DNA from: Bacillota bacterium
Lineage (GTDB): Bacteria; Bacillota; Desulfotomaculia; Desulfotomaculales; VENG01
Length of the DNA: 64,000 nucleotides
Reading direction: 5' to 3'
Assembly: GCA_009711705.1 (NCBI GenBank)
Contig: VENG01000037.1
Span: forward strand, 36,224-100,223
This document shows, piece after piece, positions 18,727 through 26,863 of the stretch. Under the pieces are notes generated by a model. The model had not been told where the DNA came from and ran no database searches. It saw only the letters and a program-made list of their open reading frames with translations. Each line of letters starts with the position of its first letter. Position 1 is the first letter of the stretch. The translations under genes were made by a program, and so were the position numbers.

Positions 18727-20022
18727 TTAAAGCCCGAAGCGGGCATATATTTGATCAATATGTCGCAAGTGATGCTCATAGTTGAACAGTTCGTCCATTT
18801 CGGATGCTGTCAATAAATCTGCTACGTCAGAATCATTTTCCAGTAGAGTACGGAATTGCTCGCCCGTTCTCCAGCATTCCATGGCATTTCTTTGCACTAA
18901 TTCATAAGCTGTTTCCCGGCTTTCAACCTTTTCCAGTAGGGCTAAAAGTACTCGCTGTGAATAAATAAGTCCCTTTGTGCGCTGCATATTATGTTTCATC
19001 TTTTCGGGGTAAACTAAAAGGTTTTCTACTATCTGTATAAATTTGTATAACATATAGTCAAGGGTAATGGTGCTGTCCGGGATGACTACTCTTTCTACTG
19101 AAGAGTGTGAAATATCACGCTCATGCCAGAGCGCTACATTTTCCAAGGCCACCAAGGAATTTGCCCTCAGTATCCTGGCCAGACCGCTAATGCGTTCCAC
19201 AGTAATGGGATTTCTCTTATGGGGCATGGCCGAAGAGCCCTTTTGTCCCTTGGCAAAATATTCTTCAGCCTCTCGAATATCTGTGCGCTGAAGGTTCCTT
19301 ACTTCAGTAGCGAATTTCTCCAGGGAACTTCCGATCACGGCCAGGGTAGACATGTATTCTGCGTGCCTGTCCCGCTGCAGTACTTGAGTGGAAATAGGTG
19401 AGGGTGTTAATCCCATGCGCTCACTTACATGTGCTTCCACCTTGGGGTCAATGTTGGCGTAACTACCCACGGCACCGGAAATTTTCCCTACACTAATGGT
19501 TTCGATAGCCTGCTCCAGACGCTTTATGTTGCGCTGCGTTTCTGCCGCCCAAAGCAGCATTTTTAGTCCAAAGGTCATGGGTTCGGCATGAATACCATGC
19601 GTTCGCCCGATCATAACTGTTTCTTTATGATCCTTTGCCTTTTGCAAAAGCACCTTGTGCAGTTGCTTCAGACGGACTAAAACCTGCTCAGCTGCCTCTT
19701 TCATTAAAGCGGCCATGGCTGTGTCCACTACATCGGAAGATGTAAGTCCCATGTGGATGTATTTTTTTGCAGGCTCGCCCACGTATTCGCCGACACAGGT
19801 TAAGAATGCAATCACGTCGTGATTAGTCACGGCTTCAATCTCGTCAATACGGTTTACATCGAAGTGGGCCTTTTCCTTGATCACTTGTAGATGGTCCTCG
19901 GGCATAAGGCCCATTTCACACATTGCTTCGCAGGCGAAGATTTCTACCTCTAACCATTTGCGAAACTTGTTTTCCTGGGACCATATACTTTTCATTTCCG
20001 GTAAAGTGTAACGCTCAATCAT
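18727..20022 (-). CDS. purB: Adenylosuccinate lyase
   Basis: Cleaves fumarate from SAICAR and from adenylosuccinate, so it acts in both IMP and AMP synthesis. 431 aa, fumarase/aspartase superfamily. Signature GSSAMPHKRNPI near residue 262, plus MGLTSSDVVDTA and the catalytic-His segment GRTHGIHAEPMTFG near residue 139. 13 nt upstream of the purC start. Confidence 0.98.
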   Translation of the reverse strand: MIERYTLPEMKSIWSQENKFRKWLEVEIFACEAMCEMGLMPEDHLQVIKEKAHFDVNRIDEIEAVTNHDVIAFLTCVGEYVGEPAKKYIHMGLTSSDVVDTAMAALMKEAAEQVLVRLKQLHKVLLQKAKDHKETVMIGRTHGIHAEPMTFGLKMLLWAAETQRNIKRLEQAIETISVGKISGAVGSYANIDPKVEAHVSERMGLTPSPISTQVLQRDRHAEYMSTLAVIGSSLEKFATEVRNLQRTDIREAEEYFAKGQKGSSAMPHKRNPITVERISGLARILRANSLVALENVALWHERDISHSSVERVVIPDSTITLDYMLYKFIQIVENLLVYPEKMKHNMQRTKGLIYSQRVLLALLEKVESRETAYELVQRNAMECWRTGEQFRTLLENDSDVADLLTASEMDELFNYEHHLRHIDQIYARFGL

Positions 20023-20037
20023 GGAAAAAATAACCTC

Positions 20038-20562
20038 CTATTCGCCTTTTTCACTTAAGTATTTTTCTATGCCTAAAGATTGCAGACGATCATCTTTTTT
20101 CTTTACCTGAGCCGCAAGTTTTTGCTTATAATCTACAATTCTATTTTGTACTTCCGGACTGGCCGTACCAAGGATTTGGACAGCCAGTAAAGCTGCATTT
20201 TTAGCACCGTTAATACCTACCGTGGCTACCGGTATTCCCGGGGGCATCTGGACTGTGGAATAGAGTGCATCCATACCTTCTAACGCCCCGGAACGAATAG
20301 GAACTCCTATTACCGGCAGGGGGGTATGGGCGGCAATAACACCGGCCAAGTGAGCCGCCTGCCCGGCACCGGCGATAATAACGGACATACCGCGTGTGGC
20401 AGCGGTTCGAGCGTATTCAGCCGCCTGGTCAGGAGTCCTGTGCGCCGACATTATTTTTGTCTCATAAGATATTGTAAACTCTTCCAGCAATGCCGCAGCA
20501 CCGGCCATAACCGGCAGGTCGCTGTCGCTTCCCATTAATATTCCCACCAGTGGATTTTCCAT
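20038..20562 (-). CDS. purE: N5-carboxyaminoimidazole ribonucleotide mutase
   Basis: Converts N5-CAIR to CAIR. 174 aa with the GSDSD loop (residues 12-16), SAHRTP, and GAGQAAHLAGV segments. The usual partner purK is absent from the operon, so either purK is elsewhere or CO2 is used directly; the sequence alone does not settle this. First structural gene of the operon, directly after the riboswitch/attenuator leader. Confidence 0.96.
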   Translation of the reverse strand: MENPLVGILMGSDSDLPVMAGAAALLEEFTISYETKIMSAHRTPDQAAEYARTAATRGMSVIIAGAGQAAHLAGVIAAHTPLPVIGVPIRSGALEGMDALYSTVQMPPGIPVATVGINGAKNAALLAVQILGTASPEVQNRIVDYKQKLAAQVKKKDDRLQSLGIEKYLSEKGE

Positions 20563-20589
20563 ATTAAACTCTCCTTGCTTTCAATTTAG

Positions 20590-20658
20590 TACAAAAAAAT
20601 ATAAAAATGCCCAAGCAGGAAGGTTTCACTAAAATTGAGTGAACCTCCCCGCCTGGGC
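20590..20658 (-). terminator. Attenuator hairpin of the pur leader
   Basis: A long stem on the minus strand starts with GCCCAGGC (ending at 20658) and closes with GCTTGGGC (to 20609), followed by a run of T. It ends about 30 nt before purE. The first four bases of the stem (20655-20658) are also the 3' arm of the last aptamer helix, so aptamer and terminator exclude each other. Confidence 0.85.
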
Positions 20659-20781
20659 TTTTATCCCGACGGTGTAGCCTGTACCCAAAATTAAGGTACG
20701 GGCCTGTACCGCTTGGACCGAACCGTCCTTAGTAGGACGTGGAACCCTAGGTACACTTCTTCTCAGGTTACAGGCTTTTTA
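20655..20781 (-). promoter_or_regulatory. ykkC-family riboswitch, predicted PRPP-sensing (subtype 2b)
   Basis: The transcript has ykkC landmarks in the right order: CTAGGGTTCC, then GGTTCGGTCC followed by AGCGGTAC, then ACACCG, then GGGATAAAAGCCC. A closing P1 helix pairs AGCCTGTAACC with GGGTACAGGCT. The ykkC family is known to include guanidine, ppGpp and PRPP sensors. Location in front of a complete-order pur operon points to PRPP. An intrinsic terminator overlaps the last helix, so ligand binding should prevent termination and turn the operon on. Subtype assignment is by context. Confidence 0.85.
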
Positions 20782-20809
20782 ATTTTGCATACTTCACCAT
20801 AATAAATTT

Positions 20810-20838
20810 ATTCTAGCAGAGTTTAACCATAGGGTCAA
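20810..20838 (-). promoter_or_regulatory. Sigma-A promoter of the pur operon
   Basis: TTGACC (20833-20838) and TAGAAT (20810-20815) on the minus strand with a 17-nt spacer. It lies just upstream of the riboswitch and downstream of the guaA stop. Confidence 0.8.
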
Positions 20839-20842
20839 CCTA

Positions 20843-20870
20843 TTACTCCCATTCTCCTTTACTCCCATTC
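20843..20870. repeat. Short direct repeat at the end of guaA
   Basis: A 12-nt sequence (TTACTCCCATTC on the plus strand) occurs at 20843-20854 and again at 20859-20870. The second copy includes the last codons and stop of guaA, so it looks like a small tandem duplication of the gene's end. No terminator is visible between guaA and the pur promoter. Confidence 0.6.
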
Positions 20871-22400
20871 AATGGTAGAAGGAGGCTTGGAGGTAATGTC
20901 ATAAACAATACGGTTAACTTCCTGCAATTCATTTACTATTCTATTTGATATTATTTCCAATACTTCATATGGAATTCGTACCCAATCAGCAGTCATGCCA
21001 TCCTTACTTTCTACCGCCCTGATGGCAATGGTATGAGCGTAGGTTCTTTCGTCTCCCATCACTCCCACGCTTTTCAGGTTTGGTAACACTGCAAAGGACT
21101 GCCATATTTCTCTGTATAAGCCGGCTTTCTTTATTTCTTCCGTTACAATGGCATCAGCTTCTCTAAGGATTTCAAGGTTTTCACCGGTTATTTCGCCTAG
21201 TATTCTAATGGCTAGGCCAGGCCCGGGAAATGGCTGGCGCCACACAATCTCATCCGGGAGGCCCAACTCTGACCCCACTCTTCGCACCTCGTCTTTAAAC
21301 AGCCAGCGCAGGGGCTCAACTAACTGTAGTCTCATGTCTTCCGGCAAACCGCCCACATTGTGATGTGATTTGATCACTGAGGCTGTAGCAGTACCGCTTT
21401 CCACTACGTCCGGGTACAGTGTGCCTTGAACAAGGAAGTCTATCGTTCCCAGTTTTCCCGCTTCCTCCTCAAAGACCTTGATAAACTCATTACCAATAAT
21501 TTTTCTTTTTTGTTCGGGGTCCGTGATGCCGGAGAGTTTACTGAGGAATCGTTCCCGCGCATCAACATGGATAAGATTTATCTTAAATACATCTCTAAAA
21601 GTTCTTATTACTTTTTCCCCTTCACCCTTGCGCAACAGCCCGTGGTCAACAAAAATGCAAGTAAGCTGCTCCCCAATAGCTTTATGAACGAGGGCCGCGG
21701 CAACAGAGGAATCAACCCCGCCGCTTAAAGCGCAAATAACTTGACCTTGTCCCACTTGTTTTGTTACTTCGTCTTCTGCATGCTCAATAAAAGATCCTGT
21801 GGTCCAAGAGGCGCCGCATCCGCAAACGTCATACAGAAAATATTTTAAAAGATCCTGCCCCTTGGGCGTGTGGATTACTTCCGGGTGAAACTGAACTGCA
21901 TAAAGGCCCCGGGATGCATCTGCCATAGCGGCAACCGGTGCCTGCTCAGTCCTGGCTATTATTTCAAACCCGGGCGGGGGTGCATCTACCCTGTCCCCGT
22001 GGCTCATCCAACACTGCTCGTACTCTTCCATGCAGCATAAAAGACCTTCCCTGTTTACTACCTCCAGGCGGGTTTTACCGTACTCCCTGCGAGCTGAGGC
22101 AGAAGTTACACCTTCCAATTGGTGACTCATCAATTGCATACCGTAACATATACCTAAGATAGGTATCCCCATTTTGTAAATTGCCGGATCCACTGTGGGA
22201 ACACCGGGCTGGTAAACACTGGATGGTCCGCCGGAAAAAATAATGCCCCGCGGCCTTTTACTTGCAAGGTCTGCCAGCGGAGTATTATAAGGGAGCATCT
22301 CGCAAAATACATTACATTCTCTTATCCGGCGAGCAATGAGGTGGCTGTACTGCCCGCCAAAATCCAGCACTATTATAAGTTCCTGTTCCGGAACGGACAT
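20859..22400 (-). CDS. guaA: GMP synthase (glutamine-hydrolysing)
   Basis: Converts XMP to GMP with glutamine and ATP. 513 aa: N-terminal class I glutaminase with Cys85 (GICYGMQL) and FHPEV; central ATP-pyrophosphatase with the P-loop SGGVDSS near residue 225; C-terminal dimerisation domain ending KPPSTIEWE, which is diagnostic. Its ATG overlaps the hpt stop by 1 nt, so hpt and guaA are co-translated. Confidence 0.98.
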   Translation of the reverse strand: MSVPEQELIIVLDFGGQYSHLIARRIRECNVFCEMLPYNTPLADLASKRPRGIIFSGGPSSVYQPGVPTVDPAIYKMGIPILGICYGMQLMSHQLEGVTSASARREYGKTRLEVVNREGLLCCMEEYEQCWMSHGDRVDAPPPGFEIIARTEQAPVAAMADASRGLYAVQFHPEVIHTPKGQDLLKYFLYDVCGCGASWTTGSFIEHAEDEVTKQVGQGQVICALSGGVDSSVAAALVHKAIGEQLTCIFVDHGLLRKGEGEKVIRTFRDVFKINLIHVDARERFLSKLSGITDPEQKRKIIGNEFIKVFEEEAGKLGTIDFLVQGTLYPDVVESGTATASVIKSHHNVGGLPEDMRLQLVEPLRWLFKDEVRRVGSELGLPDEIVWRQPFPGPGLAIRILGEITGENLEILREADAIVTEEIKKAGLYREIWQSFAVLPNLKSVGVMGDERTYAHTIAIRAVESKDGMTADWVRIPYEVLEIISNRIVNELQEVNRIVYDITSKPPSTIEWE

Positions 22401-22951
22401 TATTCTTCCCCCTGTTTTTGGTATATCTCAGGCCTCAGGACAAGTATATCCTTAAGGTTTCTGTATTTCTCATTATAATCTAAACCGTAACCAACAACAA
22501 ATTCGTCAGGAATAGTAAAGCCATTGTAATTTACCGTGACTTCGGCCTGCCGGCGTTCGGGCTTATCCAATAAGGTGCAGGTTTTCAAGCTGGCAGGCTC
22601 CCTGGTTTGAAGATTTTCCAGCAGGTACTTAAGAGTTAGCCCCGTATCTACAATGTCTTCCACTAAAAGAACATGTCGACCTTCAATACTTTGTTCTAAA
22701 TCCTTTAAAATCCTTACCACACCCGAAGACTGGCTGGAACTTCCGTAACTGGATACTGCCATAAAATCAAATTCTACTGGAATAGTAACTGAACGTACCA
22801 AGTCGGCCATAAAAATCATAGCGCCTTTTAAAATACCTACCATTAATAGTTCTTTATTTGCATAATCCGTGGAAATGGTTTGGCCCAGCTGCAGAACCTT
22901 GGCTGTTATTTCTTCTTCGGTAAGCAATATTTTTTCTGCGTCTGATCGCAT
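22400..22951 (-). CDS. hpt: Hypoxanthine phosphoribosyltransferase
   Basis: Salvages hypoxanthine (and guanine) to IMP/GMP using PRPP. 183 aa. The PRPP loop is VLLVEDIVDTGLT (about residue 97), the flexible-loop region has SSYGSSSQSSG, and the purine-binding VGYGLDYNEKYRNL segment is near the C-terminus. First gene of an hpt-guaA pair driven by the promoter at 22999-23027. In Bacilli hpt usually pairs with tilS/ftsH; the pairing with guaA here is a purine-only arrangement. Confidence 0.96.
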   Translation of the reverse strand: MRSDAEKILLTEEEITAKVLQLGQTISTDYANKELLMVGILKGAMIFMADLVRSVTIPVEFDFMAVSSYGSSSQSSGVVRILKDLEQSIEGRHVLLVEDIVDTGLTLKYLLENLQTREPASLKTCTLLDKPERRQAEVTVNYNGFTIPDEFVVGYGLDYNEKYRNLKDILVLRPEIYQKQGEE

Positions 22952-22998
22952 TGTAACCCCCCCGGTTTTAGCTAGAGCTTATCTTAAAAATCTGGATT

Positions 22999-23027
22999 AT
23001 TATAACAAGGCGGGAGTTGCATGTCAA
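22999..23027 (-). promoter_or_regulatory. Sigma-A promoter of hpt-guaA
   Basis: Perfect consensus on the minus strand: TTGACA at 23022-23027 and TATAAT at 22999-23004, 17-nt spacer. It lies right after the stop of the upstream gene and about 50 nt before hpt. Confidence 0.88.
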
Positions 23028-23031
23028 CAAT

Positions 23032-23745
23032 CTAATCAGGAAGCGTCAATTGGTCCGGCTGGGGTGGAGATATTTTTATTTGTTTGTTATAATCCCATAA
23101 TTCTATGCCAATTTTCATTAAATCTTGTTCCCCTTGAAGTCCTTTAGCCTCTATTATGGCCTTACGTATTAATTTGCGATTGGGATCAATCCATACCTGG
23201 TAGGAAAAGTCGCTGAAACGTGTAAGTAAAAATTGGTTATTAAGGTTAGGTTGTAGTTCCAACAAAGCTAATTTCTCTTCGCCTAACTTTTTTATCCCCT
23301 GGTATGTAATCTCCGGGATATCTTTAAAATTAAAGTTTTCCAAAGGATTTAATTCTACAAATAAATCTGATTCAATCATCTTATTTCCCGTCACGGCAAA
23401 CCATTTTCCGGTAGAGGATTCTTTGAAATACGTTTTATCATCTATACTAATAAGTTCGAATTCCGTGTCCTGCAAGGTGCCTTGAATGTAGATACGCCCG
23501 GGTGTCCTCTTTCCTTTTACCGTTGAAGCCTGGTTTTCTCTGCCTAGTTCAGTATGGATTTGATAACGAAAACTGCTCGCGCTGATGGTGTTTTCTAAAG
23601 AAGAGTAAAAGAGCTCCTCCGGATTAATTTTCGATTGCTGCCAGTATTGGTATCCTTTAACGATGCCGAGAATACTGATAATTAGAATTGTAATAAATAT
23701 TAAACTGACTTTCTTGTTTAAGATAAACCAACGAGTTTTTGGCAC
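23032..23745 (-). CDS. Membrane-anchored protein of unknown function
   Basis: 237 aa. Residues 11-30 form one hydrophobic segment after a positively charged N-terminus, so the protein is probably anchored in the membrane with the rest outside the cell. The outer part has alternating polar/hydrophobic strands and a YQVWIDPNRKLIRKA segment that recalls LolA/LppX-like beta-sheet proteins. No lipobox cysteine is present. I do not recognise a specific family. It is the same direction as hpt but separated from it by the strong hpt promoter, and divergent from the mazG-like gene. Confidence 0.75.
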   Translation of the reverse strand: MPKTRWFILNKKVSLIFITILIISILGIVKGYQYWQQSKINPEELFYSSLENTISASSFRYQIHTELGRENQASTVKGKRTPGRIYIQGTLQDTEFELISIDDKTYFKESSTGKWFAVTGNKMIESDLFVELNPLENFNFKDIPEITYQGIKKLGEEKLALLELQPNLNNQFLLTRFSDFSYQVWIDPNRKLIRKAIIEAKGLQGEQDLMKIGIELWDYNKQIKISPPQPDQLTLPD

Positions 23746-23898
23746 GTTTTTTTTTCACCCCTTATCAGCCGGTTAAGACATTATACTGCTGCTGGTGCAT
23801 AAATATGCTTGTTCCATTACGCAGACTGTTAAGGCGTACTAAAATATGATAAAATTAACCTGCTTCTCCGCATTACCATTTACATAGGCGAGGTAACG

Positions 23899-24225
23899 GT
23901 GATGAAAATACAAGAAATGCAGCAAGAAGTGCACCAGTGGATTGACCAATTTGAAGAAGGATACTGGCATCCCCTCTCCATGCTGGCCCGGTTAACAGAG
24001 GAAGTGGGTGAACTGGCTCGGGAAGTCAACCACAGATTCGGTGAAAAGCCCAAAAAAGCAGGAGAACCGGAAGGGGATTTAGCCCTGGAATTGGCGGATA
24101 TACTGTTTATAGTCATATGTTACGCCAATTCTCATCATATTGACCTGGAAGAAGCCTTTCGCCGGATGATGCAAAAATACAGAGAAAGAGATGCACAGCG
24201 TTGGACTAAGAAAAAAGAGTTTTAA
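23899..24225 (+). CDS. MazG-like nucleotide pyrophosphohydrolase
   Basis: 108-aa all-alpha NTP pyrophosphatase of the YpjD/MazG type. The metal-binding signature is visible: EEVGE (about residues 36-40) and ELADILFIVI (about 65-74). Starts at GTG 23899 or the adjacent ATG 23902; a GAGGT ribosome site is spaced better for the ATG. First of two plus-strand genes, 18 nt before the DUF1015 gene. Likely role is removal of non-canonical or excess NTPs; the substrate cannot be read from sequence. Confidence 0.88.
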   Translation: MMKIQEMQQEVHQWIDQFEEGYWHPLSMLARLTEEVGELAREVNHRFGEKPKKAGEPEGDLALELADILFIVICYANSHHIDLEEAFRRMMQKYRERDAQRWTKKKEF

Positions 24226-24243
24226 AAAGATGGGAGAGATACT

Positions 24244-25581
24244 ATGGCTACCATTGTTCCTTTTCAGGGAATTCGGTTTAATGAACAGACAGAAGCACTA
24301 AATAAGTTAGTAACACCACCCTATGATGTTATTGACGTGGAAAGCCAGGATGCCTTTTACCAGTCCAGCCCGTATAATATTATTCGCTTGGAATACGGAA
24401 AAAAATATAACAATGACAGTCAGAGTTCAAACAGGTACACTCGGGCTGCGGAATTTTTCGGTAAATGGCGTAAGCAAGATGTACTGGTCAAGGATGAGGA
24501 GCCCTCACTTTACCTTTACCAGCAAGAGTTTGAAGTTAACAATGAAAAGAGAGTGCGTACCGGATTTGTTTGCGGAGTAAAGCTGGAGCCATATGAAAAT
24601 GGAATTGTGCTCCCACATGAAGAAACAATGCCCAAGCACAAGGCTGATCGTCTGGAATTAATGCGTGCCTGCAAGGCTAATTTTAGCCCTATATTTGGGC
24701 TTTTTACTGACCGTGAAAGACTTGTTGATAAACTTTTACTGGAGACAGCCCAAGGACGCCAGCCGGATGTTGAATTTACAGATGGGGATAAACAGGTGCA
24801 TCGTATGTGGGTCATCTCTGATCCAGTAATCATTGCCAAAATACAGGAAAGCATGGGGGAGCACAAAGTTTTTATTGCTGACGGGCACCACCGTTATGAA
24901 ACAGCCCTTGCCTACAGGGATGAACGAAGAAATTCAGACGCAAATACTACGGGCATCAAACCCTATGATTACGTAATGATGACTCTGGTAAACCTATACG
25001 ACCCCGGTTTGACAATCCTGCCCACACACAGGCTGGTTAAGCAGGTGGACAACACGGAACGTTTTTTATCTCAGTTAGAAGGCGAATTCTCGGTGGAAAA
25101 CATTGATTTGGATCAGCATTACGGCTCACCAGAGAAAATAGAAAGTTTATTAAAAGACCGGGCGTGTTTAGATGAAAGTGAAGGGACAAAACAAAGACAT
25201 GTTTTTGTGGTTTACAACGGACAACATTGCTTGCGATTAGTGACTTTAAAAGATGATCAAAAGCTTCAGGCTATGATGCCGGCGGGACATTCAGATGCAT
25301 GGCACCGGCTCGATGTTTCCGTACTGCAAAATCTGGTGCTGGAAAAACACTTGGGCATAGGACGGGAGGAAAGGGCATCTGGTGAATACTTAAAATATAC
25401 CCGGGATGGGAATGAGGTCTTTCGAGATGTGGACAATGGCAATTTCGACCTGGGTATCTTTATGAATCCCACCTTGATGGAAGAAGTTATCCAGGTGGCC
25501 AGCGGAGGAGAAAAAATGCCGCAGAAATCAACTTTCTTTTTCCCCAAGCTAATCACAGGACTTGTAATCAACGAATTGTAA
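24244..25581 (+). CDS. DUF1015 family protein (SerK/SbnI-related)
   Basis: 445 aa, DUF1015 throughout. Recognisable landmarks are the opening PFQGIRFN...VTPPYDVI, the LPHEETMPKHKADRLELMRA segment (about 121-140) and the strongly conserved DGHHRYETALAYR motif near residue 214. The family includes ADP- or ATP-dependent free-serine kinases, so a kinase-like role on a small substrate is possible, but nothing here names the substrate. Start ATG follows GGGAGAG. Ends at a shared terminator with the fliY end. Confidence 0.88.
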   Translation: MATIVPFQGIRFNEQTEALNKLVTPPYDVIDVESQDAFYQSSPYNIIRLEYGKKYNNDSQSSNRYTRAAEFFGKWRKQDVLVKDEEPSLYLYQQEFEVNNEKRVRTGFVCGVKLEPYENGIVLPHEETMPKHKADRLELMRACKANFSPIFGLFTDRERLVDKLLLETAQGRQPDVEFTDGDKQVHRMWVISDPVIIAKIQESMGEHKVFIADGHHRYETALAYRDERRNSDANTTGIKPYDYVMMTLVNLYDPGLTILPTHRLVKQVDNTERFLSQLEGEFSVENIDLDQHYGSPEKIESLLKDRACLDESEGTKQRHVFVVYNGQHCLRLVTLKDDQKLQAMMPAGHSDAWHRLDVSVLQNLVLEKHLGIGREERASGEYLKYTRDGNEVFRDVDNGNFDLGIFMNPTLMEEVIQVASGGEKMPQKSTFFFPKLITGLVINEL

Positions 25582-25619
25582 TAATAGCTGCCGCTCCTAA
25601 CAGGAGCGGCAGCTATTAT
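25581..25619. terminator. Bidirectional terminator between the DUF1015 gene and fliY
   Basis: An 18-bp perfect stem, arms 25581-25598 and 25602-25619, with a 3-nt loop. A/T-rich ends on both sides let it serve the plus-strand mazG-DUF1015 pair and the minus-strand flagellar operon. It includes the fliY stop codon. Confidence 0.85.
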
Positions 25620-26863
25620 CTTGATTTGACCAACTTGGCAACCCTTTCAGCCGGCGTTAAAATATCAGTGATTTTAACACCAAAGTTTTCATTTACCACT
25701 ACCACTTCGCCCCGTGCTACCAATACACCGTTTACCAGTATTTCCACAGGTTCTTCTACATGGGAAGATAGTTCAACAATAGCCCCGGGGGTATAAGTTA
25801 ACACATCTTTAATTGGCCTTTGAGTGCGTCCTAGCACAACAGTGGCCTTCAATGGAATGTCCATCAGCATGGCCAGACGTTCCTGATCAATTTTATCCAA
25901 TCCATTTTGCAGACTGCCGTTTGTCGCCTGTTTGTCGGCAGGATCCGGCTTAATATCATTGGCGTGATCTTCACCGGCCGGTGAAGGTTGATGTGAAACT
26001 TGTGGTGGTTGTTGTTCAACTTCGCCGGACTGTTCACCGGTGTAAGCATCGTCGTCACCAGCCCCATAGACTGCCTGCCATAAAAGGGATGCCTCCTCTC
26101 TGGCTGTATCCAGGCTCAAAATCTGCATTACCTCAGTGTCTACTAACTGGCCGATGGTTAGCCGGAAAGAAATGACTACTATAGGATCTTCTTCCGGCAA
26201 TTGAAAACCTTCCTGTTCCGATGATTCTAAAACCTTTGTCACCGGGGGCGATATATTAATGCTGCGGCTAAACATGGTGGCAAGTGATGTAGAGGCTGTA
26301 CCAATCATTTGGTTCATGGCTTCAGAGGCTGCACTTATCTCCATTTCAGAAAACTGTTCAGCAACATTGCTACCGTCTCCACCCATCATTAGATTAGACA
26401 TCACCATAGCATCTTTAACCTGCATCACTAGAACATTAAATCCCATTAAACCTTCCGTAAATTCTACATGGATGACCAGGTAAGGTACCTCAAATGCAGA
26501 AAATAAGGTGTCCTGATTTGTTACGTGTACCTTAGGACTGGTAATGGATACCCGCTGCTGCAGCAGCTCTGACAACGTAGTGGAAGCAGTACCCATGGAG
26601 ATGTTTCCTATTTCCCCTAAAGCGTCTTTTTCTTGAGAGGAAAGGTATTCAGGCTCGGATTCAGCCACTTTTGATTCTATTATTCGTTCAGGGGACTCGT
26701 CCGTGCCGGGAGACTGCACATCCTGTGTATACCCGTCTTCATTTTTCCCGGAACCTGTTTCAACATCCGGGGATTCTTTAGCCGGTGCCTCGGTTTCTGT
26801 TTTGTTCGGTTGGTTAAGAAGAGCATCTATTTCCTCTTGACTTAACATTAGGTCATCAGACAC
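25616..26863 (-). CDS. fliY: Flagellar switch phosphatase FliY (CheC-FliN fusion)
   Basis: C-ring protein that also dephosphorylates CheY-P. 415 aa in three parts: an N-terminal CheY-binding peptide (LSQEEIDALL, residues 7-16) as in FliM; a CheC-like phosphatase region with DALGEIGNISMGTA (about 82-95) and a second AASEAMNQMIGTA motif; and a C-terminal SpoA/FliN domain (about 335-412). An acidic, low-complexity linker connects the first two. Overlaps fliM by 8 nt. Last gene of the long operon. Confidence 0.96.
   Translation of the reverse strand: MSDDLMLSQEEIDALLNQPNKTETEAPAKESPDVETGSGKNEDGYTQDVQSPGTDESPERIIESKVAESEPEYLSSQEKDALGEIGNISMGTASTTLSELLQQRVSITSPKVHVTNQDTLFSAFEVPYLVIHVEFTEGLMGFNVLVMQVKDAMVMSNLMMGGDGSNVAEQFSEMEISAASEAMNQMIGTASTSLATMFSRSINISPPVTKVLESSEQEGFQLPEEDPIVVISFRLTIGQLVDTEVMQILSLDTAREEASLLWQAVYGAGDDDAYTGEQSGEVEQQPPQVSHQPSPAGEDHANDIKPDPADKQATNGSLQNGLDKIDQERLAMLMDIPLKATVVLGRTQRPIKDVLTYTPGAIVELSSHVEEPVEILVNGVLVARGEVVVVNENFGVKITDILTPAERVAKLVKSR

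Noticed and set aside
20781..20858. Tandem guanine aptamer before the PRPP aptamer
   Set aside because: Fewer than 80 nt separate the guaA stop from the ykkC aptamer and they contain the promoter; no purine-riboswitch loops are present.
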